Shown: positions 26,606 to 39,297 of the stretch, in pieces
How the letters are laid out: every line of letters begins with the position of its first letter
Position numbering within the stretch: position 1 is the first letter of the stretch
Origin: Pseudomonas juntendi
GTDB taxonomy: Bacteria; Pseudomonadota; Gammaproteobacteria; Pseudomonadales; Pseudomonadaceae
Length of the DNA stretch: 64,000 bases
Direction: 5' to 3'
NCBI RefSeq assembly: GCF_009932375.1
Contig: NZ_BLJG01000067.1
Span: 1 to 64,000 of the forward strand
The notes under the pieces: generated by a model
The model's input: the letters and a program-made list of their open reading frames with translations, nothing else
The model's database searches: none
Told to the model about the DNA's origin: nothing
Program-made: the position numbers and the translations under genes

Positions 26606-27754
26606 TCAGCGCAAGTCGCCAAGCATGCCTGCCAGCGTCTCCAGCACGGCGCCGGCCAGTGCCTTTGAGCGCGCGCCCGACCAGCCGGTGGCGGCGTTGG
26701 GCGCATCATCATGGTCCTTGAATGGCATTTCCAGGGTCAGCGACAGGCAGTCGTACGCCATGCCCACCGCATTGCAGGCCAGGGTGGTGTTCGCCTGGCC
26801 AGGCTCGTCCCGGGTGTAGCCATGTACCGTCTGGAAGTCGGGGGTAAGGCTGCACAGGGTGCTGCGGAACTGCGCCTCAAGCTTTGCCAGCCGGGGTGTG
26901 TAGCCTGGGTTGCCCTCGCACGCCGCCGTGAATACATGGGGGATTTCTTCATCACCGTGCACGTCGATGAAGGCGTCCACACCATATTGCTTCATCTGCG
27001 CCTGGGCGAAGAACACTTCCGGGGTGAGTTCGACACTGGCGTCCTGCCAGGCACGGTTGAGGTCCTTGCCTTTGAAGTTGGTGCGCAAATGGCCAAGGAA
27101 GGCGCCGTCGGGGTTCATGTTGGGGATCAGGTACAGATCGGCTTTGCCCAGCAGTTGCTGGATCACCGTGTCGTTAGCCTGCAGGCGGTCTATCACGCCC
27201 TCCATGAACCATTCGGCCATGTGCTCGCCGGGGTGTTGCTGGGCGATCAGCCATAGCTTGCGCTTGCCCTCGGCACCATCACCCGCCCGTAGCAGGGGAA
27301 TGTCCCGGCCTTGCACGCTGCGGCCGCTGGCCAGCAATTCGACACCGGGCAGTTGCCGGGCCCGCTCGATCAACTGGTTGTGGCGAGCGCGCGGGTAAGG
27401 TTCGAAGTAGGCGAACCAGACCTGCGGCTGCTCAGCCTTGAGCTCGAACGAAAGCGCGCTGCCATCGAACTGGCTGGGCACCCGGAACCAGCGTTGCTGG
27501 TCGTAACTGGCAACGGCGTTGTAGCCGCTCCAGGCATGCTTGTACGAAGCGCCAGAGGCGTTGTCGAGGCTGAAGCGGTGGACCTGGCCCGGCGTCAGCC
27601 CGCTGACCCTGAAGTGGAACCACTGGTAATGGTCGCTGTGGGTGTCCGGGCGGATGGCCAGGCGCACCTGCGCCGGGTTGCTGGCATCCAGTACCTGGAT
27701 ATTGCCAGAATCGAAATCGCAGTCGATGTGCAGGGGGGACAGCGTTACACTCAT
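26606..27754 (-). CDS. M14-family carboxypeptidase (cytosolic carboxypeptidase type)
   Basis: A 382-aa zinc peptidase. An N-terminal beta-rich domain (DCDFDSGNIQVLDASN, YQWFHFRV) typical of cytosolic carboxypeptidases precedes the M14 domain. Zinc ligands are seen in QQHPGEHMAEW (HxxE) and DVHGDEEIPH, and the catalytic glutamate in LTLEMPFKDH. No signal peptide. AAAGGAG precedes the ATG at 27754; the longer frame to 27937 is not used. Eukaryotic relatives remove glutamates from tubulin tails; the bacterial substrate is unknown. Confidence 0.9.
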   Translation of the reverse strand: MSVTLSPLHIDCDFDSGNIQVLDASNPAQVRLAIRPDTHSDHYQWFHFRVSGLTPGQVHRFSLDNASGASYKHAWSGYNAVASYDQQRWFRVPSQFDGSALSFELKAEQPQVWFAYFEPYPRARHNQLIERARQLPGVELLASGRSVQGRDIPLLRAGDGAEGKRKLWLIAQQHPGEHMAEWFMEGVIDRLQANDTVIQQLLGKADLYLIPNMNPDGAFLGHLRTNFKGKDLNRAWQDASVELTPEVFFAQAQMKQYGVDAFIDVHGDEEIPHVFTAACEGNPGYTPRLAKLEAQFRSTLCSLTPDFQTVHGYTRDEPGQANTTLACNAVGMAYDCLSLTLEMPFKDHDDAPNAATGWSGARSKALAGAVLETLAGMLGDLR

Positions 27755-27851
27755 GGGCCGGGCTCCTTTGTGGGCATTGTTGTAGGCGTACTGTACACGG
27801 CTTGGCCGTGCAAAGTGGCGCTCGGTCCCATGCCCCCCCCAGCAGAGTGTT

Positions 27852-28655
27852 TCAGTCCCAATCAGGGGCAAGGCCCGGCGGGCTGACTTCACGGCCATTG
27901 CGTTCCAGCGTGGCGATGCGTGCCATGTCCTGGTCATCCAGCTTCAGGCTACAGGCCAACAGGTTGCTGGCCAGGTTCTCGCGCTTGGTCGACGAGGGGA
28001 TCACCGCGTAGCCCAGTTGCAGGGCCCAGGCCAGGGCAACCTGGGCCACCGTGGCCTTGTGCTTGGTGGCGATCTCGGTCAGCACCGGGTCCTTCAGCAC
28101 CTTGCCGTAGGCCAAGGTCATGTAGGACGTGACAGTGATGCCTTGCGCCTCGAGGTAGGCAGCGAGCTTGCTGTTCTGCAAGTACGGGCTGAGCTCGATC
28201 TGGTTGGTGGCGATTTCGCCTTTGCCCACCACCTCGATGGCTTGCTCGGTCAACGCGATATTGAAGTTCGACACCCCGATCTGGCGGGTCAGGCCCGCTT
28301 TCTTGACCTCGGCCAAGGCGGCCATGTAGGCGGGCAGGTCAACGCCGTTGCCCGGGGCTGGCCAGTGGATCAGCAACAGGTCCACGTAGTCGGTGCGCAG
28401 TTTTTTCAGGCTTTCCTTCAAGCTGTCTTGCAGCTTGTCATGGGCATAGTTGTCGACCCAGATCTTGGTGGTAATGAACAACTCACCGCGTGGTACACCG
28501 CTCTCGGCGATGGCCTGGCCGACCTCTGCTTCGTTCTTGTAGATCTGCGCGGTGTCGATGGCCCGGTAGCCCAGCTCGAGGGCGGCCTTGACCGAGTCGA
28601 TGACCGTCTGGCCCGTAAGGCGAAAAGTGCCGAGACCAAAAGATGGAATGCTCAT
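27852..28655 (-). CDS. dkgB: Aldo/keto reductase, DkgB-like
   Basis: A 267-aa NADPH-dependent reductase resembling E. coli DkgB throughout ([49 protein letters not shown], ending GLAPDWD). The tetrad residues Asp and Tyr (DTAQIY), Lys (TTKIW) and His (LIHWP) are present. Likely substrates are 2,5-diketo-D-gluconate, methylglyoxal or other small aldehydes. A GGAG ribosome site precedes the start. It stands as a single gene. Confidence 0.93.
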   Translation of the reverse strand: MSIPSFGLGTFRLTGQTVIDSVKAALELGYRAIDTAQIYKNEAEVGQAIAESGVPRGELFITTKIWVDNYAHDKLQDSLKESLKKLRTDYVDLLLIHWPAPGNGVDLPAYMAALAEVKKAGLTRQIGVSNFNIALTEQAIEVVGKGEIATNQIELSPYLQNSKLAAYLEAQGITVTSYMTLAYGKVLKDPVLTEIATKHKATVAQVALAWALQLGYAVIPSSTKRENLASNLLACSLKLDDQDMARIATLERNGREVSPPGLAPDWD

Positions 28656-28917
28656 GAGGTGGCTCCTGCTAGGTGAGGGAAGGGGCTGGAATTCAGCCAG
28701 GGGGTGCAGCCCCGTCCGTTGTTTGAGTGTGGAGCAGTGTGCAAGTTTGACGCGGTTTGATTAAGGCGGGGTTCGACCAAGGACATTTGCTCCCCAGGCA
28801 AAAAAGGGCGCAGGCGTGGGTGGGCCGGGAGGAAGCTGGGGCAGGGTTGAGCGGTACCGGCGGGTGCAAATGAAACGGCCCGCCATCGCGGCGGGCCGTG
28901 GGTGTTGCAGGTGGCAA
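28656..28917. other. Gap between dkgB and the sulfite reductase operon
   Basis: About 260 bases with no supported gene. It contains the cysI-DUF934 terminator at its right end and presumably the dkgB promoter near 28660-28780. No other structure was seen. Confidence 0.5.
28871..28899 (-). terminator. Terminator of the cysI-DUF934 operon
   Basis: A perfect ten-pair stem, ACGGCCCGCC (28875-28884) with GGCGGGCCGT (28890-28899) and a five-base loop, lies 19 bases after the DUF934 stop. Read on the minus strand it is followed by TTTCATTTG. Confidence 0.75.
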
Positions 28918-29412
28918 TCAGCGGCGACGGAACAGCGGCAGCGGCTCGTCGGTAGCGGCCTGGTAGGTCACCGAGAAGTCCTTGAGGCCCTGCAATGCGT
29001 CTTCCGGGTCCTTGTCGGCACGGATGGCGAATGCATCGAAACCGCAACGGGCCATGTAGAACAACTGGTCGCGCAGCACGTCACCAATGGCACGCAGCTC
29101 GCCCTTGAAGCCGTAGCGGTCACGCAGCAGGCGCGCGTTGGAGTAGCTGCGCCCGTCGGTGAAGGCGGGGAAGTTCAAGGCAATGACCTGGAAGTACTGC
29201 ACGTCTTCACCGATTTCTTCGGCTTCCTGGTCGCTGTCCAGCCACACGCCAAGGCCGCCGTCGCGGGCCTTGAGCACATGGGCATGGTCACGCCACATCT
29301 GCAGCGGAACGATGTAGTCGTCGCAGTTGGTCAGCTCGTCGAAAGCCGTTTCCTTGGGCAGCAGGTGCCAGGTTTCGTCGACGATCTGATTGTTCTTAAT
29401 GATTCGCTGCAT
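28918..29412 (-). CDS. DUF934 protein, sulfite reductase partner
   Basis: A 164-aa cytoplasmic protein beginning MQRIIKNNQIVDETWHLLPK. The conserved core GVWLDSDQEAEEIGEDVQYFQVIALNFP and FTDGRSYSNARLLRDRYGF identify the DUF934 family, which regularly follows ferredoxin-type sulfite reductase genes in proteobacteria and is thought to help electron delivery or assembly. Its start overlaps the cysI end by 17 bases, showing tight coupling. The exact role is not established. Confidence 0.9.
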   Translation of the reverse strand: MQRIIKNNQIVDETWHLLPKETAFDELTNCDDYIVPLQMWRDHAHVLKARDGGLGVWLDSDQEAEEIGEDVQYFQVIALNFPAFTDGRSYSNARLLRDRYGFKGELRAIGDVLRDQLFYMARCGFDAFAIRADKDPEDALQGLKDFSVTYQAATDEPLPLFRRR

Positions 29413-31048
29413 AGACGCGTTCCTTGAAGGGGTCGATACCGATACGCTGGTAGGTGTCGATGAAACGCTCTTCCTCGGTACGTTGCTCGACGTACACCGC
29501 GATCAGCTTTTCGATCACATCGGCCATGTCATCCTGGGCGAAGGACGGGCCGAGGATCTTGCCCAGGCTTGCGCCGCGTGCAGCGTTGCCGCCCAGCGAC
29601 ACCTGGTAGAACTCCTCACCTTTCTTGTCCACGCCGAGGATGCCGATGTGGCCCACGTGGTGGTGGCCGCAGGCGTTCATGCAGCCGGAAATGTTCAGAT
29701 CGATTTCGCCGATGTCGAACAGGTAGTCCAGGTCGTCGAAGCGGCGCTGGATGGACTCGGCAATCGGGATCGACTTGGCATTGGCCAGCGAGCAGTAATC
29801 ACCGCCCGGGCAGCAGATGATGTCGGTCAGCAGGCCGATGTTCGGGGTGGCGAAGCCGCTTTCGCGTAATTCCAGCCACAGCGCGTGCAGTTGGCGCTGC
29901 TCGACATCGGCCAGGATGATGTTCTGCTCGTGCGAAGTACGCAGGAAGCCGAAGCTGTAGCGCTCGGCCAGGTCGGCCACGGCGTCCAGCTGCTTGTCGG
30001 TCAGGTCACCCGGGGCCACGCCGGTGGGTTTGAGCGACAGGGTAACGGCCACGTAACCCGGCCGCTTGTGAGTGCGGGTGTTGCGCGAGCGCCAGCGTGC
30101 GAAGCCAGGGTACTCGGCGTCCTGGGCGGCGAAGTCGACGTTGTCCAGGGCCAGGTATTCGGGGTCGACGAAGTGGCGCGATACCCGCTGCACTTCGGCT
30201 TCGGTCAGGGTAGTGCTGCCGCCACGCAGGTGGACCATTTCGGCCTCGACCTTTTCGGCGAACACTTCCGGGGTCAGGGCCTTGACCAGGATCTTGATCC
30301 GCGCCTTGTACTTGTTGTCACGGCGACCGTAACGGTTGTACACGCGCAGGATGGCGTCGAGGTAGCTGATCAGGTCTTGCCACGGCAGGAATTCGTTTAT
30401 GAACGAGCCGACCACCGGGGTACGCCCCAGGCCGCCGCCTACCAATACGCGGAAGCCCAGCTCACCGGCCGCATTGCGCACCGGCTCCAGGCCGATATCG
30501 TGCACTTCGATGGCGGCACGGTCTTCCTGCGAGCCATTGATGGCAATCTTGAATTTGCGCGGCAGGAAGGCGAATTCCGGGTGGAAGGTGGTCCACTGGC
30601 GCACGATTTCGCACCATGGCCGCGGGTCGATGACCTCGTCTGCAGCAACCCCGGCGAACTGGTCGGTGGTGGTGTTGCGCAGGCAGTTGCCGCTGGTCTG
30701 GATCGCGTGCATCTGCACTTTGGCCAGCTCGGCAAGGATGTCCGGAACATCTTCCAGCGCCGGCCAGTTGTACTGCACGTTCTGCCGGGTGGAAATGTGG
30801 GCGTAGCCCTTGTCGTAGTCGCGGGCGATCTTGGCCAGGGTGCGAACCTGGGTGGCGTTCAGCTGGCCGTACGGCACGGCGACACGCAGCATCGGCGCGA
30901 AACGTTGGATGTATAGGCCGTTCTGCAGGCGCAGAGGGCGGAATTCTTCTTCGCTCAGCTCACCGGCCAGGTAGCGGCGGGTCTGATCACGGAACTGCTT
31001 GACGCGGTCCTCGATGATCCGCTGATCGTACTCGTCGTATACGTACAT
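29396..31048 (-). CDS. cysI: Assimilatory sulfite reductase hemoprotein (CysI, ferredoxin type)
   Basis: Reduces sulfite to sulfide for cysteine synthesis. The 550-aa protein has the two-fold repeated nitrite/sulfite reductase plan. The siroheme-[4Fe-4S] cysteines lie in CPGGDYC (about 412-418) and GCMNACGH (about 453-457). Arginines of the substrate site are seen in YAHISTRQNVQYNW and FGFLRTSHEQN. CAGGAC precedes the ATG. No flavoprotein CysJ is adjacent, fitting the one-subunit form of pseudomonads. Confidence 0.93.
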   Translation of the reverse strand: MYVYDEYDQRIIEDRVKQFRDQTRRYLAGELSEEEFRPLRLQNGLYIQRFAPMLRVAVPYGQLNATQVRTLAKIARDYDKGYAHISTRQNVQYNWPALEDVPDILAELAKVQMHAIQTSGNCLRNTTTDQFAGVAADEVIDPRPWCEIVRQWTTFHPEFAFLPRKFKIAINGSQEDRAAIEVHDIGLEPVRNAAGELGFRVLVGGGLGRTPVVGSFINEFLPWQDLISYLDAILRVYNRYGRRDNKYKARIKILVKALTPEVFAEKVEAEMVHLRGGSTTLTEAEVQRVSRHFVDPEYLALDNVDFAAQDAEYPGFARWRSRNTRTHKRPGYVAVTLSLKPTGVAPGDLTDKQLDAVADLAERYSFGFLRTSHEQNIILADVEQRQLHALWLELRESGFATPNIGLLTDIICCPGGDYCSLANAKSIPIAESIQRRFDDLDYLFDIGEIDLNISGCMNACGHHHVGHIGILGVDKKGEEFYQVSLGGNAARGASLGKILGPSFAQDDMADVIEKLIAVYVEQRTEEERFIDTYQRIGIDPFKERVYAANH

Positions 31049-31262
31049 AAAAGTCCTGTCTCAGGCATGCAGCTATTCGCGCGCACGGCCGCGCACTCCG
31101 GTACGGAGCCGGGGAACGATAGCAGGTTGCGTTTATGCGCTAAAGTGATGTTTTTGCATATGAAAAGAACCAAATGGACTATGTGAGACTGACTGCCATT
31201 TGTGCCCAGTATACCGGCGCGGCGGGTATAATCCGCAGTTTGCGTTACAGGGATGCCAGCCT
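31049..31262. promoter_or_regulatory. Divergent cysI / binding-protein promoter region
   Basis: About 215 bases with an AT-rich core (31130-31180) between divergent genes. It should contain the cysI promoter and a CysB site, not pinpointed. On the plus strand TATAAT (31227-31232) is a perfect -10, but no good -35 lies at the right distance, so this promoter would need activation. Confidence 0.4.
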
Positions 31263-32339
31263 ATGTTGAAGGCGTTGTGCCAAAGCATTTGTCTTGCCTT
31301 GCCGCTGGCGGCGAGCGCACAACCGGCTTCAGTGGTGTTCCTCAACCCGGGGCTGTCCAGCGAGACGTTCTGGAGCAGCTACAGCCGGTTCATGCAGGCC
31401 GCCGCCCAGGAGCTGGGCATGACCCTGCGCGTGCAATACACCGAGCGCAACCCCGACCAGGCGTTGACCCAGGCCAGGGCGATACTCACCGCGCCGCAGC
31501 GGCCCGATTACCTGGTGGTGGTCAACGAGCAATACGTGGCGCCGGAAATCCTGCGCCTGTCGCGCGGCACGGGGGTGAAGCTGCTGCTGGTGAACAATGG
31601 CCTCACGGCCAGCCAGGAGCGCAGCATCCTGGCCCAGCCTGACAAGTTCGCCGCGCCACTGGGCACACTGACCAGCAATGACGAACAGGCGGGTTTCGAG
31701 ATGTTGCATCAGATGGTCGCGCAATTGCCACGTGGCCATGGCCCGGTGGAGTTGCTGGCGTTTGTCGGCGTCAAGACCACGCCGGCCTCGCAACTGCGCG
31801 AGCAGGGTATGCGCAGGGCGCTGGCCGATTTCCCCCAGGTGCGCCTGCGCCAGGTGGTGTATGGCGGCTGGAGCCGACAGCGGGCCTACGAGCAGGCACA
31901 GGTGCTGCTGCAGCGTTACCCGAACATCGGCCTGGTGTGGTCGGCCAATGACGAAATGGCCTTCGGCGCCATGCAAGCTTTCCAGGAAGCCGGCCATACG
32001 CCGGGGCGTGACGTGCTGTTCGGTGCTGTGAACAGCTCGCCCGAGGCGCTGCGTGCGCGCATCGACGGCCGCCTGAGCGTGCTGTTGGGTGGGCATTTCA
32101 CCCTCGGTGGCTGGGCCATGGTGATGCTGCACGATGATGCCCAGGGGCTGGCGCTGAACCGTGATGGCTTGGGTGTACACACGGCGCCGGTCATGCAGGT
32201 GATTGACCAGGCCAAGGCCAGGCGTTGGCTGAAACTGCTGGAGCGGGACGACTATGGCGTGGATTTTCAGCGTTACAGCGCCGAAGGGCGGCCTGCCAGT
32301 TACCAATACCCGTTTTTGACGTCGCCGGTCGAATATTGA
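31263..32339 (+). CDS. Orphan periplasmic sugar-type substrate-binding protein
   Basis: A 358-aa periplasmic binding protein of the LacI/ribose-binding fold. The signal peptide ends AASA, followed by PASVVFLNPGLSSETFW and later GLVWSANDEMAFGAMQAFQEAG, typical of this fold. No ABC permease or ATPase adjoins it, so it may serve a distant transporter or a signalling kinase. An in-frame ATG at 31200 lies inside the promoter and is rejected. Confidence 0.85.
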   Translation: MLKALCQSICLALPLAASAQPASVVFLNPGLSSETFWSSYSRFMQAAAQELGMTLRVQYTERNPDQALTQARAILTAPQRPDYLVVVNEQYVAPEILRLSRGTGVKLLLVNNGLTASQERSILAQPDKFAAPLGTLTSNDEQAGFEMLHQMVAQLPRGHGPVELLAFVGVKTTPASQLREQGMRRALADFPQVRLRQVVYGGWSRQRAYEQAQVLLQRYPNIGLVWSANDEMAFGAMQAFQEAGHTPGRDVLFGAVNSSPEALRARIDGRLSVLLGGHFTLGGWAMVMLHDDAQGLALNRDGLGVHTAPVMQVIDQAKARRWLKLLERDDYGVDFQRYSAEGRPASYQYPFLTSPVEY

Positions 32340-32424
32340 AAGACCCTGCTTGAGAGAAGGGCATTGCTCGTCTTAACTGCTGGTTGTGAAGTGCATTCCC
32401 ATAACCACTACAAGAGGCAATGCA

Positions 32425-32538
32425 ATGGGAAACTCAACCAAGGTCCGCAAAGCTGACAGCAGTGTCGATGCCTGGGCGATCCTCTGCCTGATCGTGCTGG
32501 TGGTCGTCACCGCCGTGTACTGGGTCAGCCACCAGTGA
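32425..32538 (+). CDS. Small single-pass membrane protein (37 aa)
   Basis: A 37-residue ORF, charged at the N terminus (MGNSTKVRKADSSVDAW) and then one hydrophobic helix ending TAVYWVSHQ. AGAGG lies eight bases before the ATG. Codon use matches real genes (GTGGTCGTCACC). It is too short for usual gene callers. Function unknown; a bitopic inner-membrane microprotein is likely. Confidence 0.65.
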   Translation: MGNSTKVRKADSSVDAWAILCLIVLVVVTAVYWVSHQ

Positions 32539-32616
32539 CTTGAACCTTCCGTCCGTGATGCAGCCACGGCGCCTGCGGCAGCCATTGCGCAGGCGTTGTG
32601 CTTTGCGGCCCCGTGA

Positions 32617-32835
32617 TTAACGCGCGGTAAGGTGTAGCGCCAGTTGCACCAGGCCAATCAGCACGGCAATGAACACCAAGGTGAACAGTGTGCCCATGAC
32701 GATGAAATGGCTTGCCTTGCCATGGGTGAAGTCGCGGGCGCGGTTCTTGCCGCTTTGCACGCCGAAGGCGGCGGCGAGGATGCTGTGCAGCATCTGCCAG
32801 AAGGTCGGCGGTTTGCCTTGGCTGGAATCGTCCAT
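32617..32835 (-). CDS. DUF2970 small membrane protein
   Basis: A 72-aa protein: a soluble N-terminal half (PTFWQMLHSILAAAFGVQSGKNRARDF, the DUF2970 signature) and a C-terminal transmembrane helix (about 43-68). The ATG at 32835 is preceded by CAGGAGCC. The long frame upstream to 33225 is non-coding. It lies downstream of metH on the same strand. Function unknown. Confidence 0.82.
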   Translation of the reverse strand: MDDSSQGKPPTFWQMLHSILAAAFGVQSGKNRARDFTHGKASHFIVMGTLFTLVFIAVLIGLVQLALHLTAR

Positions 32836-32960
32836 GTTGGCTCCTGAATAATCAGAGGCAATCAGGGACAGTGTAGGTGGGGTTTGCCACTGCCGTGCAA
32901 CCCGTTCGCGACCTGAGCCCGCACCTGCCGAAGCAACCGGGCCCGGGCAGCCGCCCCCAG

Positions 32961-32988
32961 GTGTCGCGAAGGGCCGCAAGGCGGCCCC
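32961..32988. repeat. REP-like element after metH
   Basis: On the minus strand it reads like the P. putida REP core: a GGGCCGC/GCGGCCC stem followed by TTCGCGACAC. It lies eight bases after the metH stop and may act as an mRNA stabiliser or terminator, although no T run follows. Confidence 0.6.
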
Positions 32989-32995
32989 GGCAGAC

Positions 32996-36703
<3,708 letters not shown>

Positions 36704-36883
36704 AGGAACTACCTGGTCGGGCGAATATCAGAAGGGGCCGAATCATAACAAAGCTGCGCGGTTTTTAGGTGCATCGCCCATTTCCATGAATTCTGCTCAT
36801 GTTGGCCTAGCCGGTGAAAAACGGTGGCCAAGGACGACCAGGCAACAAATCGTGATGGCTTCAAGAACCAGGACTTTCCGCAC

Positions 36884-39184
36884 ATGGTGCAACGTATCCT
36901 TGCCGGCGCTTTCGCCCTGCTCCTCAGTGGCGCGGTGCTTGGGCAAGCTCCCCAGTCGAGCCCGGCCATATCCTACACCCGGGACATTCAACCCATCTTC
37001 ACCGAGAAATGCGTGGCCTGCCACGCCTGCAACGATGCCGCCTGCCAACTGAAGCTGGAAAGCCCCGAAGGCGCAGTACGCGGGGCCAGCAAGGTTCCGG
37101 TGTACCAGGGCGAGCGCAGCCAGGCAGTGCCCACCACGCGGCTGTTCTACGACGCCCACAGCGAGAGCGAGTGGCGCAAGAAAGGCTTCTACTCGGTGCT
37201 CGACAACCAGGGCAGCCAGGCCGCGCTGATGGCGCGCATGCTCGAACTGGGGCACAAGACGCCACTCACGCCCAATGCCAAGGTGCCTGACGAGATCGTC
37301 CTGGGCCTGAACCGCAACAACATGTGCCCCTTGCCCCATGAGTTCGATGCCTACGCCGGCGCCCATCCCAGGGAAGGCATGCCGCTGGCCGTGACCGGGT
37401 TGACGGACCAGGAATACGACACCATGCGCCGTTGGCTGGCCGCCGGCGCGCCGGTCGAATACCAGCCGATCCAACCCAGCGCTGCTGAAGCCCGGCAAAT
37501 CGCCGAATGGGAGGAGCTGCTCAACCGCCCAGGCTCCACCGAAGCGCTGGTTGGCCGCTGGCTGTACGAGCACCTGTTCCTGGCGCATATCTATTTTACA
37601 GGGGGCGAGCAGGGCCACTTCTTCCAGTGGGTGCGCTCGCGCACGCCAAGCGGCCAGCCGGCAGACATCATCGCCACGCGGCGGCCCAACGACCCCCCAG
37701 GTACCGACTTCTACTACCGGTTGATCCCGGTGCAGGGCGTGATCGTGCACAAGACGCACATCACCTACCCAATGGGGCCGCAAAAGCTCAAGCGGGTGAA
37801 GCAGCTGTTCTATGCCGGTGACTGGCATGCCAGCGCGCTGCCCGGCTATGGCCCGCGCCACCGCGCCAACCCGTTCGAAACCTTCGAGGCCATCCCGGCG
37901 GTGGCGCGCTACCAGTTCATGCTGGATAACGCCGAGTACTTCGTGCGCACCTTCATCCGCGGGCCTGTTTGCCGGGGCCAGATCGCCACCGACGTGATTC
38001 GCGACAACTTCTGGGCGTTGTTCCAGGAGCCCGCGCACGACCGCTACATCACCGATGCGCACTACCGCGGCGAAGCCACGCCGTTGCTGGCCATGCCAGG
38101 CCAGAACGACGACGTGGGCAGTGTGCTGAGCTTGTGGCACGCGTACCGCGACAAGCGCAACGCGTATGAAAAGCTGCGCCGGGAAGCCTATGCCGAGATG
38201 CCGGCCCCAGGCTGGGCGACGCTGTGGGCGGGTAACGACAATGCCCTGCTGAGCATTTTCCGTCATTTCGACAGCGCCTCGGTCACCAAGGGCCTGGTCG
38301 GCGATGTGCCCCTTACCGTCTGGCTGTTCGACTACCCGCTGCTCGAACGCACCTATTACCAGCTGGCAGTCAATTTCGATGTGTATGGCAACGTGTCCCA
38401 CCAGTTGCAGACGCGCCTGTACTTCGACCTGATTCGCAACGGTGCCGAGGTCAATTTCCTGCGCCTGATGCCGGCAGACCAGCGCAAGGCGATTCTTGGC
38501 GACTGGTACCAGAACAGCGGCAAGGTCAAGATGTGGCTGGACTACGAGGACATCGACAGTGACACGCCGAGCGGTATCAAGCTTGACCCGCGCAACCCCA
38601 CGCGCGACTTCGGCCTCAAGCTGTTGCAGCGCACCGGCAGCCTGAATGCCGCGCCCGACCCGATCAACCGCTGCCAGGGCGCCTTCTGCTCGCGGCCGCA
38701 AATGAGCGAAGAGTTCCGCAATGCCGAGCAGTCGCTCAGCCGCCTGGTCTCGCGCCCGGCGGCCGGGCTGAAGGTGATCAACCAGCTGCCCGAGGCGACG
38801 ATGTTGCGCATCGAAGGGCAGGGCGGCCAGCGCCAGGTGTACAGCCTGCTACGCAACCGTGCGCACAGCAACGTGGCCTTCCTGCTTGGCGAGGCCTATC
38901 GCTACCAGCCTGGCCTGGACACCCTGACCCTGTACCCCGGTGTGCTCAGCAGTTACCCCAACTTCATGTTCAACATCCCGACCAAGGATGTGCCGGAATT
39001 CGTCGAGGACATGGAGGCCGCGAAGGACGATGCAGCTAAGTTCGAACGCATTGTCATGCGTTGGGGCGTGCGCCGCAGCCACCCCGAGTTCTGGCGTTAC
39101 TTCCATGACCTGAACAGCTACATCAAGGAAACCGAGCCGGTCGAGGCCGGGGTGCTGGACATGAACCGCTACGAAAACCTCTGA
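36884..39184 (+). CDS. cti: Cis/trans fatty acid isomerase (Cti), periplasmic c-type heme enzyme
   Basis: Converts cis to trans unsaturated phospholipid fatty acids in the envelope, a quick rigidifying response to solvents and heat in P. putida. The 766-aa protein has a signal peptide (ends VLGQA, about residue 21) and the heme motif C43-VA-C46-H47. The longer frame from 36824 adds residues before the signal peptide and is rejected. It is divergent from metH with 180 bases between starts. The ribosome site is weak (CAGGA). Confidence 0.93.
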   Translation: MVQRILAGAFALLLSGAVLGQAPQSSPAISYTRDIQPIFTEKCVACHACNDAACQLKLESPEGAVRGASKVPVYQGERSQAVPTTRLFYDAHSESEWRKKGFYSVLDNQGSQAALMARMLELGHKTPLTPNAKVPDEIVLGLNRNNMCPLPHEFDAYAGAHPREGMPLAVTGLTDQEYDTMRRWLAAGAPVEYQPIQPSAAEARQIAEWEELLNRPGSTEALVGRWLYEHLFLAHIYFTGGEQGHFFQWVRSRTPSGQPADIIATRRPNDPPGTDFYYRLIPVQGVIVHKTHITYPMGPQKLKRVKQLFYAGDWHASALPGYGPRHRANPFETFEAIPAVARYQFMLDNAEYFVRTFIRGPVCRGQIATDVIRDNFWALFQEPAHDRYITDAHYRGEATPLLAMPGQNDDVGSVLSLWHAYRDKRNAYEKLRREAYAEMPAPGWATLWAGNDNALLSIFRHFDSASVTKGLVGDVPLTVWLFDYPLLERTYYQLAVNFDVYGNVSHQLQTRLYFDLIRNGAEVNFLRLMPADQRKAILGDWYQNSGKVKMWLDYEDIDSDTPSGIKLDPRNPTRDFGLKLLQRTGSLNAAPDPINRCQGAFCSRPQMSEEFRNAEQSLSRLVSRPAAGLKVINQLPEATMLRIEGQGGQRQVYSLLRNRAHSNVAFLLGEAYRYQPGLDTLTLYPGVLSSYPNFMFNIPTKDVPEFVEDMEAAKDDAAKFERIVMRWGVRRSHPEFWRYFHDLNSYIKETEPVEAGVLDMNRYENL

Positions 39185-39297
39185 TCGGTTTGGCTGACCT
39201 TTCCGATACACCTGCGGTCGGAAAGTGTTAGGTGGCCTGTATCGGTGCTCATGCAGCCGATACGGGCCTCAATGCACCGAAAAGCGCAGGTTATTTC

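Noticed and set aside
36704..36883. Cobalamin riboswitch upstream of metH
   Set aside because: The B12-box pattern was not recognised in the 180-base region, which is also short for the element.
36797..38701. 634-codon minus-strand frame under cti
   Set aside because: Antisense shadow of cti, which has a signal peptide and heme motif; nothing supports the reverse frame.
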